A stretch of 64,000 nt of DNA from the NCBI RefSeq assembly GCF_029962835.1, contig NC_080582.1, positions 76,318,177 to 76,382,176 on the forward strand. The letters run 5' to 3'. Shown here one piece after another: positions 35,981 through 47,344 of the stretch. A program made the translations under genes and the position numbers. The stretch is from Magnolia sinica (lineage: Eukaryota > Streptophyta > Magnoliopsida > Magnoliales > Magnoliaceae). Below the pieces are notes generated by a model that was not told the origin of the DNA, ran no database searches, and saw only the letters and a list, made by a program, of their open reading frames with translations. Each line of letters starts with the position of its first letter. The first letter of the stretch is position 1.

Positions 35981-36949
35981 GGAAACGGATTGGCTACTTC
36001 CCCTTTCACCCAGGGGTGTATATCGAGTCGACCGAGTCGAGCTGGCCTCAGCTCGACTCGGCTCGAACCTGGCTTGGCTCGGTCCACAAACACCTAAACT
36101 ACAACTTTAAAAATCCACTATTTTACGAACAGAGGCAATGGTTTCACAGGTGTTTTATCAAACACCTTCTAAGTAACATAAAAACCCAAAAAAGAAAAAA
36201 AGTGTTTGTTTAATGTACATACCTTGCTTGCCACCAGCCAAACCTTCATTGCCACCGGCCACATCTCGTTGAGTCAGTTTATCAAACAGTTGGTGAGCAA
36301 CATCAATGGCAAAGTAACCTAGTCACCAAATTGGTTTGATCCGAGTTCGATTCGAGCTGGGGCCATGCTCGAACTCATTTTCGAGCTTGAAAAATCAGCT
36401 CGGCTCGAACTTCAAGAACGAGCTAGCTCGGTTCGTGTACACCTCTACTGCCACCAGCCAATGGCTGATGGTCGGTGCTCTATGGGCCCCACCACGATGC
36501 ATGTCTTCCATCTATTTTTCTAGATCATTTTATGGTATGAGACGAAAAATGAGGTATATCAAAATCTCAAGTGGACCACATTACACGAAACAATGTTAAA
36601 AGAACGTTGACCATTAAAAACTTTATGGGGCCATAAAAGTTTTGGATCAAGCTGATCTTTGTTTTTTCCCCTTTATGTGGGTCTGTATGACCTAATCAGC
36701 AGATTGGATGTCACATAAACAGTACTTTGGGCCTTAGGAGTATTTTAATGTGGATATCCATTCACTATTGTTTTCCTGTGGTGTGGTCCACCTGAGATTT
36801 ATATCCCTCTAAATTTTGGTATCACACTTAAAATTATCTCTAAAAATGGATAGACGGAATGGATGAAACACATATATCATGGTGGAGCCCACAGAGCACC
36901 TACCACCAGCCACCTGGCTGATGGCAGGGGGAGTAGCCAATCCGTTTCC
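35981..36949. mobile_element. Foldback Mutator-like element with perfect 9-bp duplication
   Basis: The termini GGAAACGGATTGGCTACT and (right end reversed) GGAAACGGATTGGCTACTCC are inverted repeats. CAAGGATCG flanks both sides (35972-35980 and 36950-36958). A 9-bp duplication is the signature of Mutator-like transposition. The long arms continue through 'gtcggtgctctatgggccccaccacg' and its mirror. The left arm is split by a hAT element (36011-36447). Without it the element is about 0.52 kb and has no coding capacity. Confidence 0.88.
36011..36447. mobile_element. hAT non-autonomous element nested in the foldback element
   Basis: It runs from 'caggggtgtatatcgagtcg' to 'gtgtacacctcta'. Candidate flanking 8-mers CTTTCACC and CTGCCACC match at 6/8. 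Removing it restores a left foldback arm that pairs with the right arm (CCCCTGCCA). Confidence 0.75.
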
Positions 36950-37409
36950 CAAGGATCGGCAGCTTAAGTGGCCCACTATAATGCTCATGTGAAATCCACC
37001 ACTAGGTGCATCACCTCACGTTAGGCCCAAGGCCTAATAATCAGCCGCATCCATGATTCAGGCGAACTGCACGATTGGAAACTATCTACAAGGCAATGCT
37101 CACCTCCATACCGTTTTCATGGGTGTGGCCCATTAAAATTATGGAAAGATCTTATTTTTTAATCCCTAGTAATAAGGATTGTTCTAGAATTTAATGGATG
37201 GTGTGGAATTTATATAATCATCATAGTTAGCTATGTAAAAATCAATAGTAGACATTTCTCTCCCAATTGTTTTACTAGGTGAGGTGAACTTGAGTAGTAT
37301 GTAAACCTGAGTTTTTGTCCACGGCCTAACATGGGATTACTAGTCTAATTGTCAGAGTGGATCTGGCATACACGTTAAAGTGGGCCCATCAACTATCAAG
37401 GGTGGGCGT

Positions 37410-37944
37410 AAGAGGTGTACATGAGTCGAACTGAGTCGAGCTTCGCAAAGCTCGACTAGGCTCCGCTCAGTCCTCAAGCCTGATTGGCCAGCTCATCTCC
37501 GTTTGGTCAGCAGCTCAGGCCAGTTCGAGCCGAGTTTGCCTCTGCAGCATTTTCACAAACACATGAATTGCACCTTCAAATTCTCACTGTTTGTAAAACA
37601 GCTGCAACGGTTTTACAAGTATTTTATCAAATACCTTGTACGCAACATCAAAATCAAGAAAAGGGGGTATTTTTTTTTCACATACATACTTTCGCCGACA
37701 CTTCATTGGGTCATTTCATCAAACACTTGGTGAGCAACATCAATATCAAAGTAACCGAGTCACCAAACTGGTTCGATCTGAATTCGATTCGAGTTAGGGT
37801 TTGATCTGAGTTGAGTCAAGCTCAGCCAAGCTCAAACTTGGTTCAAGATTTTTTCAAGCTAAAAAAATCAGCTCAACTCGGCTCGAACTCAATTTCAAAC
37901 CGAGTCGAGTCTAACCGAGCTAACCCGGTTTGTGTACAGCCCTA
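37410..37944. mobile_element. hAT non-autonomous element (TAGAGGTG family)
   Basis: It starts 'taagaggtgtacatgagtcg' and ends 'gtgtacagcccta'. The flanks GTGGGCGT and GTGGGCAT match at 7/8. The interior shares 'catcaaacacttggtgagcaacatcaatatcaa' with the other copies. Confidence 0.72.
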
Positions 37945-37987
37945 GTGGGCATTCCATAAAGATTATTTGCAGGCCCAATCAATTTCC

Positions 37988-38165
37988 AAGGTGGGTCTAG
38001 CCATGACCGTGGGGTCCACGCTGATACATGTGTTGTATATTCACTCCGTCCTCTTAATTTTTTAGCTCATTTTAAGGCATGAGCCCAAAAATAAAGCAAA
38101 TCCAAATCACAGTTAGACCACGCAATAGGATTAATGTTGATTGAACACCCACCATAAAAAAAAAC
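37988..38165. mobile_element. Half of a foldback-family element
   Basis: Only the left arm is present ('gtggggtccacgctgatacatgtgttgtatattcactccgtcc', 'gcatgagcccaaaaataaagcaaatcc'). It breaks off at an A-run near 38155. Confidence 0.5.
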
Positions 38166-38261
38166 ATGGCACACGTGTTGGAACATGTGCTCCTAACGTA
38201 TGCAACTGTCTCAATAAATTTAAAAAATAAATAAATAAATAAAATTGTGCAGATTTTAAGG

Positions 38262-39185
38262 ACCGTTTGGATGGGAGTAAATGGAGGTAAATGAGTGATA
38301 CCGAGAGTAAATGGAGATAAATGGTATTTAAGATGTGTTTGGATAGAAATTAATGCAGGTAAATGAAATGAAATGAGAATTAAATGTGCATGTAAATGAA
38401 ATCTTCTGTAAGAGGATTTAGAAATAAATGGGGGTGAAATACCATTTTGAGTTGGTGTAAACAAAAGTGTCACTGTGGACATGTTTGTCATGTGTCACAT
38501 TAATGATACTTTAAAACAATTCAAATATCAACTATGTCACTAAATTACATCAAAGTAATGATCCAAAGCGTAGAAAAGATGGCCAACTAAATGAGCAATT
38601 AAAAAATGTTGGCAAGTTCCTTGTTTATGATCCTTTGGTTTGTAGTCTACCCTAAGGCTCGAAATTTTCTCATTTTTGGCTAAAGTATATATTTCAATGG
38701 GCTTATTATAATCATTTGATTAAGTATCAAATATATACACTGAGTCAGGATATTAAAGCTAATTTAGGATATCATGCCTATTCTTGTAAATATATTGAAA
38801 ATTTCAAATACATTCCAATGCTCCCCTTTTACTCCCCTCTAAACATAATCTTTAAATTTCAAATGCATTTCATTTACCCTCATTCAAACACAACCATATA
38901 AGCCATTTACTCTCAATTCATTTTTCTCCAAATCCATTTTCCATTTACTTCCATTTACAAGCTCTTAACTGATCCCTAAGATAAATAAAGATAAACGGAA
39001 GTAAATGGGAAATAGAATTGGTGGACATTGAATTGCGAGTAAGTGACTTTGTCAATTGTGTTTGGATGAGGGTTAAATGACATGCATTTAAATCCAAATA
39101 TTCTATTTGGATGTAAGTAAATGAGAGGGGAATTGGAATGCATTGGAATTCATCCAAAGAAGGTCATCTAAAACTTGGGAAGCAT
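38262..39185. mobile_element. Non-autonomous hAT-like element(s) (TTTGG-end family)
   Basis: The left end 'aaggaccgtttggatgggagtaaatgg' mirrors the right end 'ccatttacttccatttacaagctcttaactgatcccta'. The interior shares the 'taaagtatatatttcaatgggcttatt' block with the copies at 23985 and 30110. A second partial copy in the other orientation (38970-39185) follows directly. Confidence 0.5.
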
Positions 39186-39326
39186 TTTAAAATTTGACTT
39201 TCAAAATTTTCATCTGAAATGTGTTGGGATTCTAGCCACCATCATTGAATTGTGCAACTGTGGAAGATAAATCTTTATTAATAGCTGGTGCTAATAAAAT
39301 GTGGACACAAGGCTTTTCTAGTGTTA

Positions 39327-40440
39327 GCTATGGGCTGGGCCAGGATAGGGTCCAACCCAGCCTGAAATTGATTGGGCCAGGGCCCGACCCAACCCAAACC
39401 TGCCTGACCCAAAAATTGATAAAATCACTTTCCCGGCTGAATGTTCCCATCTGAGTAAATGGTGCATCTATCCACATTCGACTCGACGATGGCAACTAGA
39501 AATGGGTCACTGCAAGGATTGACGGTTCATCGGAGCTGAATATGACTGCAGGATGCAACTCGGGCAGGTTGGGCCAGGTTGAGGGTTAACCCAAGCCCAA
39601 CTTGACCTGGATCGAATTCCAGCCTAAGTCCAACCTGAGGTTCTTGTATTCGACCCAACCTGTATTCAAATCAATGCAACTCGGCTAGGTTAGGCTAGGT
39701 TGAGGGTCGACCCCAGCCCAACTTGAACTGGCCTGAATTCTGACCTGAAGTCTTCTCTATAGGACCCAACCCAAATTTGTTCAACCCAAACCCAACCTGA
39801 ATTTAAATCAATGCAACTCGGGCTTGTTGGGCTAGGTCGGGGGTCAACCCAAGCCTAACTTGACCTGACCCAAATTCCAACCCAAGTCCATCTTGAAGTC
39901 CTTTATGCTCAACCCAACTCAAATTTGTTAAACCCAAACCCAACCCAAATTCAAATCAAGGCCAGGTTGAGGTTCAACCCAAAGCTCAACTTGACCCAGC
40001 CCAAATTCCAACCCAAGTCAAACCTGAAGTCCTCTGTACTCGACCTATGTTAATTCATTCAACCCAAACCTAACCTGAATTCAAATCAAATTGGCGTTTT
40101 TCAACCCAAACCCAACCTAACCCAAATACATGTAATGTTCCCAACCTAACCTAAACCAAGAATTCCAATCCAACCCCAACCCTAATTCAAATCGAGTTGG
40201 CATTTTTCAATCCAAACTGAAACCAGCCCTAGACAACCAGATCCAGCCCCACCCTGAACTCAGTTTTGGGTTGACCCAAATCCAAGTTGCCCCCAAATAC
40301 GACTTGCCCAAGTCCACTTGAACCGATCTAGCTCAGCACCATGAGTCATGATCCAAAATAAGGGGAGACTCAGCCTAACTGGGCCGAGTCATGACTTAAC
40401 TCAAGACAAAACGAGTCAGTCCAAGCTGCCGAATCCAAAA
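39327..40440 (+). repeat. (CCCAACC)-rich hAT-like region with tandem units
   Basis: It begins 'tagctatgggctgggcc' and passes 'ccagccctag' near 40229, which resemble ends of the hAT family. Inside, four tandem units of about 120-150 bp each run 'caactcgggc.ggttgggc.aggttgagggt.aacccaagcccaacttgacctg...aattcaaatcaa' (about 39555-40100). I found no target duplication. Confidence 0.5.
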
Positions 40441-40815
40441 ACCATAGCCACTGGCTAAAAGTCAGACCAATCAGATGATCGTCTTCGTTCCTTAGCTCCG
40501 CCAAGCTTCCGTGAATAATCATGATATCTTATTTCACGCAATTTCAATTTTTATCCCATATGCTACACAAAGAAAAGAGATAGTTGAATAAAAGAGAACA
40601 TAAATTATAATCAACGTCCTTTACCTACAATATGTGTCATAATTGCCATCACAACTACTTATTATAGGGTTGAATTATTTAAAGGGTCGTGTGATTTTTC
40701 ATTTCACCTTGTAGATGGTGGTAAATAAATATTTTTTATTTACAAAAGTAGTTCATAGAAGTCCCCATGATTTGACAGCTAATAGGTTTAGACACTAATA
40801 CCAAAGAACAAAAAC
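40441..40815. other. Intergenic DNA
   Basis: Nothing recognised. Confidence 0.3.
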
Positions 40816-40817
40816 TA

Positions 40818-41280
40818 AAATTTGTGGGGCTACCATGATGTATGTGTCTGATCTATGCTGCTTACCCTCTTTAGCAGGAGCATGAGTACAAAACATGAGG
40901 AGGATCCAAAGCACAAGTGGATCACACCACTTGAAACAAAAAGAATTGAATCCTTATCATCCGTAGCTAAAAAATGAAGCAGTTTAGAAACTCAAGTGGA
41001 CCACGGAAGTTTTGGATGAAGCTGATATTTGTGTTTCCCTTTATACATGTTTGTGTGACCTTATGAATAGGTTGTATAATTGCCCCATATCACTACGGGC
41101 CTTTAGGAAGTTTTCAACTTTCAACAGTAGACGTTACCATCCACCCTATTTCCTGTTTTGCAGTCCACTTGAGTTTCTAAACTGCTTCATTTTTTAGCTC
41201 ACACCTAAAACGAGCTGACAAGACAGATGGTCTAGGTCAGACACATACATTATGGTGGGACCCACAAATTATTGTTACTC
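40818..41280. mobile_element. Foldback Mutator-like MITE
   Basis: The arms 'aatttgtggggctaccatgatgtatgtgtctgatcta' and 'taggtcagacacatacattatggtgggacccacaaatt' are inverted copies. The inner arms 'ctcaagtggaccac' and 'gcagtccacttgag' also pair. The ends and duplication are unclear. Confidence 0.6.
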
Positions 41281-41984
41281 AATCTTCATCAAATTTGAAA
41301 ATAGTGATCTTGAAAATCAAGGCCTAAATACCCGGCTAATCCCTTCTGATGTAGAGGTGGTAGTCATCATGACTTATTTACCACCATCTATGAGCGGAAA
41401 AGAAAAAAACAAACAGCACCTATTTGGGACGGACAAATCTATCATGATTTTTAGTGATTTTCAAACAAGATAAAGTTACGCTTGTTGCACTAAATATCAT
41501 AAAATATCATAATAATCATTGCATATTAAGAAATTTCATGATAATTGGTGCAACCAAAAGCAACCTAAAACTATCAAAATAAAGGGGAAAAAAAGGATAA
41601 AGTCTATATATTTTTTACATTTTTTAATTAGTTGTACCCTTCATTGCTTGGGCCAAGAGTTTGTATAGTGCTATGTAGGTTTTCATTTGTGTGAGTGGGG
41701 TCCATTACGTACCACCCACCAAAAATTTTCTAGATGGAACAATGTTAAATGGTTCATAAGGTTGCGACTCAAGCTTCGTGGTGGATTTGTTCAACCAAGA
41801 TAAGCCTTTGGGGTGGGGGTTTTGGCATGCTTAGGCTCGGGTTTCCTCACTTAGAAGCCAAGTGAACTTAAGAGTTTCATTTTCTCTTAGGGAATTGAAT
41901 GGCGTGGCTGATGGCCTTGCTCACATGGGATGTGAAACTTAGCTACATCGGATCTACTACTCTTCCTCCGATCTTCCCTAATAA
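41281..41984. other. Intergenic DNA
   Basis: No gene or clear repeat. It ends at the target duplication of the copia element. Confidence 0.35.
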
Positions 41985-41989
41985 ATTCA

Positions 41990-42567
41990 AGTTGGGATTT
42001 GTGTTGTGGAATCACACAGATATGGATCTAGGATAGCAATCCAAGAGCATCAAGCAATCACAAGAGAACACAAAGATTTAACATGGAAAACGATTGCGGG
42101 AAAAAATCATGGCACAAAGCGACAGATCTTCACTATGAAAATAGAAATTACAAAGAGAGAGGACTTACTCGATTTGAATAACCTCGAATCTTACCCTTGC
42201 TACACTCTTTGATAACCCTATAACCCTTTTAAAAACCCTTGGAATACCTTTAGGAAGCTTTAGCATTATTTAGAAAGGCCCTAGGGACCCCTATTTATAG
42301 TTTAGGAAACTCCACTTACACACCTCTCTGAAACCGCCTCAAATTTACGCAATCCGCGCAGAATCTGCGCACCATTTGCGTAACCTTCGACTGATCAAGT
42401 CTGTCATTTGACTAGTCGAAGACCTCGGGATTTTCAGAAACATTGTTGCTGGACTTTGAGTCGAACGGGCTTCGACCAATCCAAGGGACCTTCGACTAGT
42501 CGAGCCAGTTCCTCGACTAGTCGAGCATCCTGGGATTTATAAGATTTAAGACATTCATTTGACAACA
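41990..42567 (-). repeat. Copia 3' LTR
   Basis: It matches the right LTR from '(t)gttgggatttgtg' to 'catttgacaaca'. The outer T of the expected terminal TG is A here. It contains palindromic words TCGACTAGTCGA at several positions (about 42408-42530). Confidence 0.85.
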
Positions 42568-42957
42568 ATCTCCACAATGTTTTCAATTTTTAACTGTGTA
42601 GCTTCTTGTCCTCTTTTCTTATTTTTATATCACATCATAACTTCTCGTGCACACTCTGTCCTCCTTTTACGTCATTGTCAAGCCTAGAGAAGTTGCACAG
42701 AACCTGAACTTCTTTGCAGGAACGACCTTGGTGATCATGTCTTCCGGATACACACTGATGTGAATCTTCTCGAGTGTTACACCTCCTTCCTCGAGCACCT
42801 GTCAGATACACATGAATATCTAACTAATTGCTTCACCTGCTAGTATAAACAAGTAACCTGAAGTTGACTTTTTGGAATCCACACTACCTGCATAATCTGA
42901 ATCCACATACATTTCCAACTTTGTTCTTGTCCTCTCGAAAGATAGGACATAGTCTTC

Positions 42958-45136
42958 TTACCATCTCACCGCCATCCAATGTTGCTTGCCGGGGTATTCG
43001 CTCACAACACCGATAACCTGTGAAATAACCGGTCTAATACAGACCATGGCATAAACTGCCAACCGCATTCGAATAAGGCTCATGAGGCATTTCATGCTCT
43101 TTCTCATCTGTTTTGGGACATGTCCAAAGGAAAACTTGAGGAGAGACGCGTAGGGAACACTCTTCGGCTTTGCTTGGTCCATCACATACTTGATCAATAC
43201 CTACCCTAGGTATTCTGCCTGAGATAACCAAAGCCTACTCCTCTTTCTGTCTCAATGCCAAAAACCATCTTTGCAGCCCCCGATCCTTCATATCGAATGT
43301 CCCACTTAACTGAGTCTATAGTACGTTAATTTCAGACAAATCATGATTAGTGATCTACATGTCATCAACATATAATTCCTGAGTCACCATGAATGAATCA
43401 AATTTTATACCACTACCTAGGCGACAGGTCGTACCACGACCTCCTGCAAACTTTTTTCTCAACCCCTTTAACTTCGAACCGCTCTAGTTGCTTCATGTAA
43501 ATCCGTTCTTCCAATTTCCCTTACGGAAGCACAGACTTCACATCCATCTTTCCTGCTCGAGTTCACGTTGTCCAACCAGCGCCAATCATAGATCTAATAG
43601 ACACCTGTTATACCGCCGACGCGAATATGTCTAAGAAGTTGATCCCTTCTCTACCAGCCTATCTTTGAATCCATGTTGTATCCTTTTGAAGATCCACCTG
43701 CATCCAATCTATTCTCGACCTACTAGAAGCTCCACCAGCTCCCATGTGTCGATCTAGTACAACTAGTCCATCACATCTTCCACAATCACCTTCCACTTCT
43801 CAGCATCAGGCTCACCAAGAGCCACCTGAATATTAGACGAATCCATCTCGTCTGTAAGGAGAGAATATGCGATATCGGAGTCGTCCATATACCTCACTGA
43901 TATCCTTCGATTATGTTGTGTGATTCTTCTCATAGGTGGCTGCTCTACCTGCTCTGTATTTCTGTCCGCACGTCACATCCTTCCTTATGTGCCCGCTCAT
44001 GTGGCCATGCCCAGTATGCCACACACGTGCAAAGGTGGAATCCTCTACAGCCACTACAGCTCCACCTTTTGAAGTACTCCCGATCAACCTGCAAAGATTA
44101 CCAAGTCATTGCGCTTTCATGATTACTCGTGCCCCCTTCGATACTTTAAGAGCACCATCAATACCTGTGAACTTGCAGCCCATTGCCTCAAGTACACCAA
44201 GAGAAATCAGATTCTTCTTCAAATCAGGAACACGCCTCACATTAGTCAGGGTACGCTCCACCCCATCAAACATCTTGATGTACACCGTACCAACAGCCAC
44301 AACATTACAGGCAATGTCATTGCTCATAAATACCTATCCACCATCGCACTCCCTGTAGCTGGCGAAACAACTCCAATGAGGAGTCATGTGAAAAGATGTC
44401 CCTATGTTTAGAATCCACTTGTCATTACGATCATCGTAAAAGTGTCTGATCGTAGACACAAACAAAACATCACCATCACATCCACTCGATCTATCCAACG
44501 TGGCAGCGTTGGCCTCCCGGTATGAAGCCTCAGAATATTCTCTCTTAGATTTAAGATTTGTACAATCCTTCTTCATGTGTCCTTCCATCCCACAATTTCA
44601 GCACCTTAACTTTTCTTTGTCCTTACCCTTGGATTTGGATCTTGACCTCGAAGACTCCGTATCTTGCTCAGAATTCCTACCCCTCGTAAAAAGTGCATCA
44701 GAAGATGTCCCATGTCGCCATTAAGCTTTCTCATGGCCTTCTCTTGAAGGGCTGAGATAACGATGTTGTCACTCAGGGTTTTATTCATGGTACACATTGT
44801 GTCCTTAAATGACTCATACAACGCTAGAAGAGAATTCAGCAACATACATACTTGTTCTTCATCTTTCATTACTTCCTCCATATCCAACAATTTGCAAACC
44901 AATTTATTAAAGTTGCTGACGTGAGCCTCCAGATCTTCACCCTCTGTCATCTTGAAGTTATACCACTGACGCTTCAAGTGTAGGCGATTTTCAGAGGATT
45001 TTTTTGCATAGACTTCCTCTAACTTCACCCATAACTTAGTCACAGTTTTCTCCCTCATGACATTGTAGATAACCTCATCCGTGAGACAAACGGATCGATG
45101 ATAAGGCCTTCTTATCAACAGTATTCCAATCATCAT
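42958..45136 (-). pseudogene. Copia gag-pol remnant
   Basis: Gag (UBN2-type; 'LWVKLEEVYAKKSSENRLHLKRQWYNFKM') occupies 45136-44606. The zinc knuckle C..CGMEGHMKKDC has an in-frame TGA within it (near 44600). Protease follows as 'WILNIGTSFHMTP': the catalytic Asp expected in D(T/S)G is Asn. Gag-pre-integrase 'KKNLISLG' lies at 44106-44327. A fragment of the integrase zinc-binding region follows (WHTGHGHMSG). The catalytic integrase core is missing, and the frame jumps to the pre-RT 'EPDAEKWK'. RT survives as YVDD-like pieces near 43370, then RNase H 'YSNAVGSL...RPVISQVIGVVS' near 43000-43110. It cannot encode an active element. Confidence 0.85.
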
Positions 45137-45312
45137 TAGTCATGGTAGACTTTCGCTCCTCAAGAGCACCATCTTCGCCTTACTTGATTAAGGAACTGAT
45201 CATCTCGATCTTCCATAACTCAAAATTATTTTTCCCTAAGTGCTTCTCAATATCATACATAGTGCTTACCATATTGTTTATCACTCAGATTCAGATCTGT
45301 GCCCCAACGATT

Positions 45313-45324
45313 GCTCTGATACCA
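45313..45324 (-). other. Copia primer-binding site (initiator tRNA-Met)
   Basis: On the minus strand TGGTATCAGAGC lies two bases inside the right LTR. This is the classical complement of the 3' end of plant initiator tRNA-Met and fixes the element's orientation. Confidence 0.85.
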
Positions 45325-45326
45325 CT

Positions 45327-45905
45327 TGTTAGGATTTGTACTGCGGAATCATACAGATATGGATCTAGGATAGCAATCCAAGAGCACTAAGCAACCACAA
45401 AAGAATACAAAGATTTAACGTGGAAAACCCTTTGCGGGAAAAAACTACGACACAAAGTGACAGATCTTCACTATGAAAATAGAAATTACAAAGAGAGAGG
45501 ACTTACCTGATTCGAACAACTTCGAATCTTACCCTTGCTACACCCTTTGATAACCTTAGAACCCTTTTATAAACCCTTGGAATACCTTTAGGAAGCCTTA
45601 GCATTACTTAGAAAAGCCCTAGAGACCCCTATTTATAGTTTAGGAAACTTCAGTTACGCACCTCTTTGAAACTGCCTCAAATTTGCTCAGTCCACGCAGA
45701 ATCCGCGCACCATCTGCGTAACCTTCGACTAGTCGAGCCTGTCCCTCAACTGGTCGAAGACCTCGGAATTTTCAAAAACATTATTGCTAGACTTCAAGTC
45801 GAACAGGCTTCAACCAATCGAAGAGACTTTCGACTAATCGAGTTAGTCCCTCGACTGGTCGAGCATCCCGAGATTTACAAGATTTAAGACATCTATTTGA
45901 CAACA
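45327..45905 (-). repeat. Copia 5' LTR
   Basis: Plus-strand TGTTAGGATTTGTACTGCGG to 'tttgacaaca'. It is a direct repeat of 41990-42567, adjacent to the primer-binding site. Confidence 0.87.
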
Positions 45906-45910
45906 ATTCC

Positions 45911-46130
45911 GAGACTTTCTTCTTCTTAAACAAAATAGGCCTTGGAAGTATTAGGGAGGGATAAATATTTTTGTTTGTATGCCTGGTGTCTTTTAATACT
46001 GTAGGCCACCTGAAGTGTGTGGTTGTCATCGCTATAGAGTTTTCCTTTTCTTTCAATAAAGAAATTCATTTTCTTATAAATTTTTTAAAAAAAATTGATT
46101 TACATTTGGGAAATTTCAAAAAATAAAAAA
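45911..46130. other. Spacer DNA
   Basis: Low-complexity AT-rich sequence with nothing recognised. Confidence 0.3.
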
Positions 46131-46159
46131 TAGTTAAATGACCAAATAAATTATGGAAC

Positions 46160-46466
46160 CCACAATTTGAATGGTTTGAATAATTAGGCATGAGTGCCAC
46201 ATGTGAGGAGAGTGAGTCACCACCATTTATGGTCATGCATGTGGACCTTTGGTACAAGTGTGGCCCACCCACAAGTGAACCAGTCTAATTTCTACATGTG
46301 GTCAGGACCACCTTTTGGATTAGTCCAATGTAACACGTTGACAAGTACGCATTCACAGCTTGTGACCGTACGTGATGCATTTTATTTGATCACCTCACCA
46401 ACCATCATTTAATAAATTATGTAAAATAAACCAATAAAAGGAGCATGATTCACTGCCTCAGGGGTC
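46160..46466 (+). repeat. Duplicated segment, unfilled copy
   Basis: From 'tttgaatggtttgaataattaggcatgagtgccacatgtgagg' to 'gcatgattcactgcctcagg' it matches 54882-55112 continued by 58808-58847. The latter is the same sequence split by the 3.7-kb foldback element. This copy therefore represents the pre-insertion state. Confidence 0.65.
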
Positions 46467-46475
46467 ATGCTACTT

Positions 46476-47008
46476 GAGTGCGACTTGGCTGCCACCTCGA
46501 ACCAGCCATGTGGGTGGGACCCTCAAAGTAGGGCCCACCTTGCTGTATGCATTGTATACACACGATGTCCAACTGTTTTGACAACTTATCTTAAAGCATC
46601 GTCTCGAAAAAAGAAATATATACAAATTTTAGATGGACCACACATCAGGAAACAATATTCATGGAATGCCCACGGTTTAAAACTTCCTGGGACCCACCAT
46701 AATGTTTATTGTTCATCCAACCTATTAATAAGGTAACACAGGCGTAGCTTAAATTTAAAAATAAATATCAGCTTGATCCAAAACTTTTGTGGTCTATAGG
46801 ATGTTTATAATGGTCAATAATCATTGTTTTCTGTGGTGTGGCCTACCTGGAATTTTTATCTGCTTCATTTTTTTGGATCATGCCATAAAATAAGCCAAGA
46901 AAACAGATGAACAGCGTGGATATACAATGACTACATCAAGGTGGGCCCTATAGTCAGGGACATCTCACCCACATACATTACTATTCCCAGTCCCACCAAG
47001 TCTCGCTC
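46476..47008. mobile_element. Foldback Mutator-like MITE with 8/9 target duplication
   Basis: The terminus GAGTGCGACTTGGCTGCC mirrors the right end (reversed GAGCGAGACTTGG). The flanking 9-mers ATGCTACTT (46467-46475) and ATGGTACTT (47009-47017) differ at one base. The arms and interior are of the standard family ('ggaccacacatcaggaaac', 'cagcttgatccaaaacttttgtgg', 'ctgtggtgtggcctacc'). Confidence 0.8.
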
Positions 47009-47344
47009 ATGGTACTTCTGTAACACCCCGGGTTTTCAAGGACCGTGTAAGTGGGTATCGAGTCGAGTCGGATCAAGTTATGTCAAACTCGACTTGATCC
47101 GATTTTGCCAACTACTTGAGCCAAACTCGATCCGACCTGGGATCGAGTCTAGCAAGGCTGACTCAATCCGAACCGATTCCTGACCGGCCTGACCCGAACC
47201 AAGTCTGACTCGGTCAGGGAAACTAAGTCGAATTGAGTTGAGTATGATTCGGATCGAGTCTTTTGTTTTATTTTTATTTTTTTGAAAAATTTTAAAAAAT
47301 ATAAAAAAAAAATTTCATATATATATAAAAGCAAAAAGAAGAAG

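Larger units (their letters stand above)
35695..37405 (+). repeat. Dispersed ~0.8-kb repeat, interrupted copy
   Basis: Homologous to 25800-26590 on both sides of the foldback element at 35981-36949. At the junction the uninterrupted copy reads 'ggcaaggggttggaagcttgag', while this copy reads '...ccaaggatcg', insert, 'caaggatcggcagcttaag'. Confidence 0.6.
41990..45905 (-). mobile_element. Ty1/copia retrotransposon, internally deleted, with two LTRs
   Basis: Two similar ~580-bp LTRs in direct orientation flank 2.76 kb, shorter than the ~4 kb usual for a full copia interior. On the minus strand the order is primer-binding site, gag, zinc knuckle, protease, gag-pre-integrase, then fragments of reverse transcriptase and RNase H. 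This order (integrase before RT) identifies copia. Candidate 5-bp target duplications ATTCA (41985-41989) and ATTCC (45906-45910) match at 4/5. The LTRs have diverged visibly and the coding region is broken, so the element is old and non-autonomous. Confidence 0.88.
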
